From: Acidobacteriaceae bacterium
Lineage (GTDB): Bacteria; Acidobacteriota; Terriglobia; Terriglobales; Acidobacteriaceae
Direction of reading: 5' to 3'
Assembly (NCBI GenBank): GCA_003134655.1
Contig: PLBY01000085.1
Location: 56,221-120,220 of the forward strand
DNA: 64,000 bases
Below, piece after piece: positions 61,198 through 64,000 of the stretch. Positions within the stretch are counted from its first letter, which is position 1, and the number at the start of each line of letters is the position of its first letter. The notes under the pieces are model-generated. The model was not told the DNA's origin, did no database searches, and saw only the letters and a program-made list of their open reading frames with translations. Made by a program: the position numbers and the translations under genes.

Positions 61198-61947
61198 TCA
61201 GTACTTCACAATGGCCGCGAACGACTTCGGATCGAGCGACGCCCCGCCGACCAGCGCTCCATCAATTTCTTCTTGCGACATGAGCGCTTTTGCATTGTCC
61301 GGCTTAACCGACCCGCCGTAGAGAATGCGCAGCTGCCCGGCAAAGTCTTCGCCGAAAATTTCGACCGCTTCGCTACGGATCACGGCATGCGCCTCGGCGG
61401 CGAGTTCCGGGGTTGCGGTTTTGCCCGTGCCGATCGCCCACACCGGCTCATACGCGACAATCAACTTCGCCGCCTTCTTCGCTGAGATGGCGTGAAACGC
61501 CCGCACACACTGGCGGCGCAGAACGTCATCGGTGAGTCCGGCCTCGCGCTCCTGCAGCACTTCTCCGACACAGCAGATCGGAGTGAGCCCAGACTCCAAC
61601 GCGGTCTTCAGGCGCAGGTTCACAGTGTCGTCGGTCTCGCCAAAGTACTGGCGCCGCTCGGAGTGGCCGATGATCACGTGAGTTACCCCCAGACACAACA
61701 GCATGGGCGCGGAGATCTCGCCGGTGTAGGCTCCGTCGGCCTTCCAGTGGACATTCTGCACACCAATGGCGACGCTTGAACCACGGGCTGATTCAATGGC
61801 GGTTGCCACATCGGTGTAAGGCGGGCAGACCACGATCTCGTCGCGGTCATGGCCCGCGACTAGGGGCAAGAAGTCGCGAAAATAATCTCGGGTTTCGTCG
61901 GGTGTCTTGTACATCTTCCAGTTGGCGGCCATTACTTTTTTTCTCAT
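61198..61947 (-). CDS. tpiA: Triose-phosphate isomerase
   Basis: The 249-residue protein is of the usual length. ANWKMYK holds the catalytic Lys, VIIGHSERRQYFGE the catalytic His and VAYEPVWAIGTGKTATP the catalytic Glu, with the phosphate loop ILYGGSVKPDNA. It interconverts DHAP and GAP. The start overlaps the macro-domain gene by 4 bp (ATGA), showing translational coupling in a pgk - macro - tpiA operon. Confidence 0.97.
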   Translation of the reverse strand: MRKKVMAANWKMYKTPDETRDYFRDFLPLVAGHDRDEIVVCPPYTDVATAIESARGSSVAIGVQNVHWKADGAYTGEISAPMLLCLGVTHVIIGHSERRQYFGETDDTVNLRLKTALESGLTPICCVGEVLQEREAGLTDDVLRRQCVRAFHAISAKKAAKLIVAYEPVWAIGTGKTATPELAAEAHAVIRSEAVEIFGEDFAGQLRILYGGSVKPDNAKALMSQEEIDGALVGGASLDPKSFAAIVKY

Positions 61948-62567
61948 GAGTGAGCCTTTTCAATTCGGAATGGGGAAGTGGTGTTCGAGCGATGAAGTTT
62001 TTCAGCGGCGCGCTGGTAGGCGCGCACGGTAGAGATATCAAAGAGTACGAATCGACATGTCTTCACGTGCTTTGTGGTTGCCAGGGCTTCGATCGTGGCA
62101 GAGATCGCGATCGGCGCGGCGTCCGTCACCGGATAGCCGTATGCGCCCGTCGAGATTGCAGGAAATGACAGCGAAGCGAGACCGTGCTCATCGGCAACCC
62201 TCACCGATTCACGATGGCAACTGGCCAGCGTCTCGGCTTCGCCATGTTCGCCACCTCGGTAGATTGGACCCACGGTGTGAATGACGTGTCTTGCGGCGAG
62301 TCGCCCGGCTGTGGTGATGACTGCTTCTCCGGCGGGCAGGGTTTTAATTTTGCTCACGATTTGGCGGCACTCTGCGAGGATGGCAGAGCCACCGGCGCGG
62401 TGAATCGCACCATCGACTCCGCCGCCACCTAGCAGAGATGAATTCGCGGCATTCACAATCGCGTCGGTGGTTTCCTCGGTGATGTCGGCGGGGCCGTGAA
62501 TCTCGACCGCCTTGCCGCCGTCAAGCAGAAGCCGAATTGTGAAACCGTGCACGACTGTATCGGTCAC
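61944..62567 (-). CDS. Macro-domain protein (O-acetyl-ADP-ribose deacetylase-like)
   Basis: The 207-residue protein has macro-domain motifs DAIVNAANSSLLGGGGVDGA, GEAVITTAGRLAARHVIHTV and SLSFPAISTGAYGYPVTDAA. They match the MacroD/YmdB class, which hydrolyses O-acetyl-ADP-ribose and mono-ADP-ribose. The first ~15 residues form a short extra strand (TVVHGFTIRLLLDGG). It sits between pgk (79 bp upstream, with a palindrome between) and tpiA (4 bp overlap). A metabolic link to NAD-derived products is inferred. Confidence 0.93.
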   Translation of the reverse strand: MTDTVVHGFTIRLLLDGGKAVEIHGPADITEETTDAIVNAANSSLLGGGGVDGAIHRAGGSAILAECRQIVSKIKTLPAGEAVITTAGRLAARHVIHTVGPIYRGGEHGEAETLASCHRESVRVADEHGLASLSFPAISTGAYGYPVTDAAPIAISATIEALATTKHVKTCRFVLFDISTVRAYQRAAEKLHRSNTTSPFRIEKAHS

Positions 62568-62591
62568 GCTTTGTTCCGTCGGTTCTTGGCT

Positions 62592-62637
62592 CCGAGGGCG
62601 AGACGCCCTCGGGACAGCCGGCGGGCCGCCGGCGCTA
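62592..62637. repeat. Double palindrome between pgk and macro-domain gene
   Basis: CCGAGGGCG (62592-62600) pairs with CGCCCTCGG (62604-62612), then AGCCGGCGG...CCGCCGGCGCT. Same two-hairpin design as 61129-61173. It lies inside the operon and may set relative mRNA levels. Confidence 0.75.
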
Positions 62638-62646
62638 CTAAGCTCT

Positions 62647-63858
62647 TCACTTCTTGTCCGTCAGGGCCTCGACTCCTGGCAGCTTCTTTCCCTCCAGGAA
62701 TTCCAGCGACGCGCCGCCTCCGGTGGAGATGTGCGTAATCTTGTCGGCTACGTCAGCGGCATGTACGGCCGCGACCGAATCGCCGCCGCCTACAATCGAA
62801 ATCGCGCCACCATTGTCCGCTACAGCATGTGCGATCTTAAATGTCCCGCGCGAGAATCCCGGGACCTCGAACACGCCCATCGGCCCATTCCAAACAATGG
62901 TTCGAGCCGTCGAGATTTCCTCCGTGAACAGTTCAATCGTCTTCGGCCCAATGTCCAGCGCCATCTTGTCGGCGGGGATCGGTTGGCCTTCGCCAATCTG
63001 CTGGATCACGGCGTTGGCCTCCGGCTTCAGCGCGACCACGTGATCGATCGGAAGCAGGAATTTCACGTTCCGTTTCTTGGCATCCGCCAGCAGCCGCTTG
63101 GCGAGGTCGACTTTGTCGGCTTCGAGCAGCGACTTTCCGATTTCGTGACCCTGCGCCTTGAGGAACGTGTAAGCCATCCCGCCGCCGATGATCAGCACCT
63201 GCACCTTCTTCATCAGGCTCTCGATCACGCCGATCTTGTCGCTGACCTTGGCGCCGCCGAGGATCGCCACGAACGGTTCCTCGGGATGCTCCAGCGCCTT
63301 GCCCAGATACTTGAGTTCCTTCTCCATAAGCAACCCAGCAGCAGATTGCTTCACGAACTTGGTCATCCCGACGGTGGATGCATGCGCCCGATGCGCGGTG
63401 CCGAATGCGTCATTGACGTAGTACTCCGCCAGATTCGCCAGTTGCCGGGCGAACTTCTCGTCGTTGGCTTCTTCTTCCGCATGGAAGCGCAGGTTCTCGA
63501 GAAGAAGCGTCTGACCCTTTTCTAGCTGAGTCGCGACTTCTTCGGCCTCAGGGCCAACGCACTCGGGGCAGAAGCCGACGTTTTCGCCGCGTGCCAGCTC
63601 CTTGTCGAGCAGCATGCGCAGCCGCTCGGCCACCGGTTTCAGGCTCATCTTGGGATTGGGTTTGCCTTTGGGCCGGCCCAAATGCGAGGCCATGATCAGC
63701 CGGGCTCCGTGGCGCAGCGCGTACTCGATGGTGGGCAGGGTTTCGCGGATGCGGGTATCGTCCATGACGCGCCCGTCTTCGAGCGGCACGTTGAAGTCGA
63801 CGCGCATAAAAATCCGGTTCCCATTGAGCGGCAGATCACGAATGGAAAGCTTGGACAT
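62647..63858 (-). CDS. pgk: Phosphoglycerate kinase
   Basis: The 403-residue protein is of typical length. N-terminal [20 protein letters not shown] and [12 protein letters not shown] bind 3-phosphoglycerate; [16 protein letters not shown] and [17 protein letters not shown] bind nucleotide. It makes ATP from 1,3-bisphosphoglycerate. First gene in the visible operon; a GAPDH gene might precede it beyond the window edge (not seen). Confidence 0.97.
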   Translation of the reverse strand: MSKLSIRDLPLNGNRIFMRVDFNVPLEDGRVMDDTRIRETLPTIEYALRHGARLIMASHLGRPKGKPNPKMSLKPVAERLRMLLDKELARGENVGFCPECVGPEAEEVATQLEKGQTLLLENLRFHAEEEANDEKFARQLANLAEYYVNDAFGTAHRAHASTVGMTKFVKQSAAGLLMEKELKYLGKALEHPEEPFVAILGGAKVSDKIGVIESLMKKVQVLIIGGGMAYTFLKAQGHEIGKSLLEADKVDLAKRLLADAKKRNVKFLLPIDHVVALKPEANAVIQQIGEGQPIPADKMALDIGPKTIELFTEEISTARTIVWNGPMGVFEVPGFSRGTFKIAHAVADNGGAISIVGGGDSVAAVHAADVADKITHISTGGGASLEFLEGKKLPGVEALTDKK

Positions 63859-63892
63859 GGCTGGTCGTCCTTTACTTGCAGGCGATCGTATA

Positions 63893-63966
63893 TGTGGCGC
63901 GGGCGCCCTCGCCCGCGCAGCCCTCTTTCGTGCTGTCTACACGCGGGCGAGGGCGCCCGCGCCACA
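63893..63966. repeat. Perfect 25-bp inverted repeat upstream of pgk
   Basis: The arms at 63893-63917 and 63942-63966 are exact reverse complements (start TGTGGCGCGGGCGCCC) around a 24-base spacer. The right arm shares 16 bases with the element inside the beta-lactamase-like gene. It lies about 35 bp upstream of the pgk start, within its leader or promoter. Confidence 0.85.
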
Positions 63967-63974
63967 GGAAAAAA

Positions 63975-63999
63975 TAGCGCCGCCGGGACGGCGGCGCTA
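63975..63999. repeat. TAGCGCCGCC 10-bp inverted repeat at window edge
   Basis: TAGCGCCGCC (63975-63984) pairs with GGCGGCGCTA (63990-63999) over GGGAC. Same GGCGCTAC end as the double palindromes at 61 and 62 kb; possibly continues past the window. Confidence 0.8.
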
Positions 64000-64000
64000 C

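Overview
The window looks like chromosomal DNA of a GC-rich Gram-negative heterotroph, most likely an acidobacterium of the Terriglobia type. The support is the combination of families: a PD40 beta-propeller protein with an N-terminal helix-turn-helix, a GWxTD protein, a DUF5818-type protein, tandem TonB C-terminal domains and a zinc-ribbon/Sel1-type protein. Several families of palindromic dispersed repeats lie between and inside genes. This assignment rests on family recognition, not on a marker-gene tree. No rRNA, tRNA, CRISPR array or intact insertion sequence was seen.

Layout, 0-26 kb. The left edge holds a 5'-truncated exported SelA-like PLP enzyme followed by an exported triple RidA protein. 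Next comes a minus-strand electron-transfer block: a ten-haem DmsE/MtrA-type cytochrome, an MtrB/PioB-type outer-membrane barrel and a small monohaem cytochrome. Then follow a TPM - nucleotidyltransferase - LemA operon, a PilZ protein, a CstB-like persulfide dioxygenase/rhodanese, acs with a CRP-like palindrome upstream, and an ECF sigma - anti-sigma - tyrosine phosphatase operon. Further on are a zinc-ribbon TPR-like protein, an alpha/beta hydrolase, a double TonB-C protein, a porin with a small phosphate-binding-like protein, a cytochrome c, a Tat-exported ferritin-like protein with tatA, thrC and an AlaX-type editing enzyme.

26.8-28.8 kb is a degenerate accessory patch. It contains a 144-bp duplicated array of a 24-bp motif, several REP-like hairpins, a HigB-type toxin pseudogene with three readable lesions next to its intact antitoxin, and a remnant of a REP-associated transposase. 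The PD40/HTH protein follows.

31-46 kb carries rpsO and pnp (with an RGG-like tail), small exported proteins, a VOC protein, a cupin, and a cell-wall group: murA, murQ, a serine beta-lactamase-like protein, and a beta-lactamase-like/NamZ (DUF1343) fusion. These would act together in making and recycling peptidoglycan amino sugars.

46-64 kb holds a DUF983 protein, a slipin, a SPOR protein, an ArsR-type regulator, an adaptor - TPR - TolC export set without a pump gene, queF, an orphan HigA, an MFS transporter, a glycosyltransferase, an RsbW/STAS pair and a YbaK-like deacylase. It ends with pgk - macro domain - tpiA, in which an ADP-ribose-type hydrolase sits inside a glycolytic operon.

The most unusual window-wide feature is a set of REP-like palindromes that have entered coding sequences in frame (anti-sigma factor, mtrB-like leader, beta-lactamase-like gene twice, glycosyltransferase, threonine synthase tail, OB-fold protein leader).
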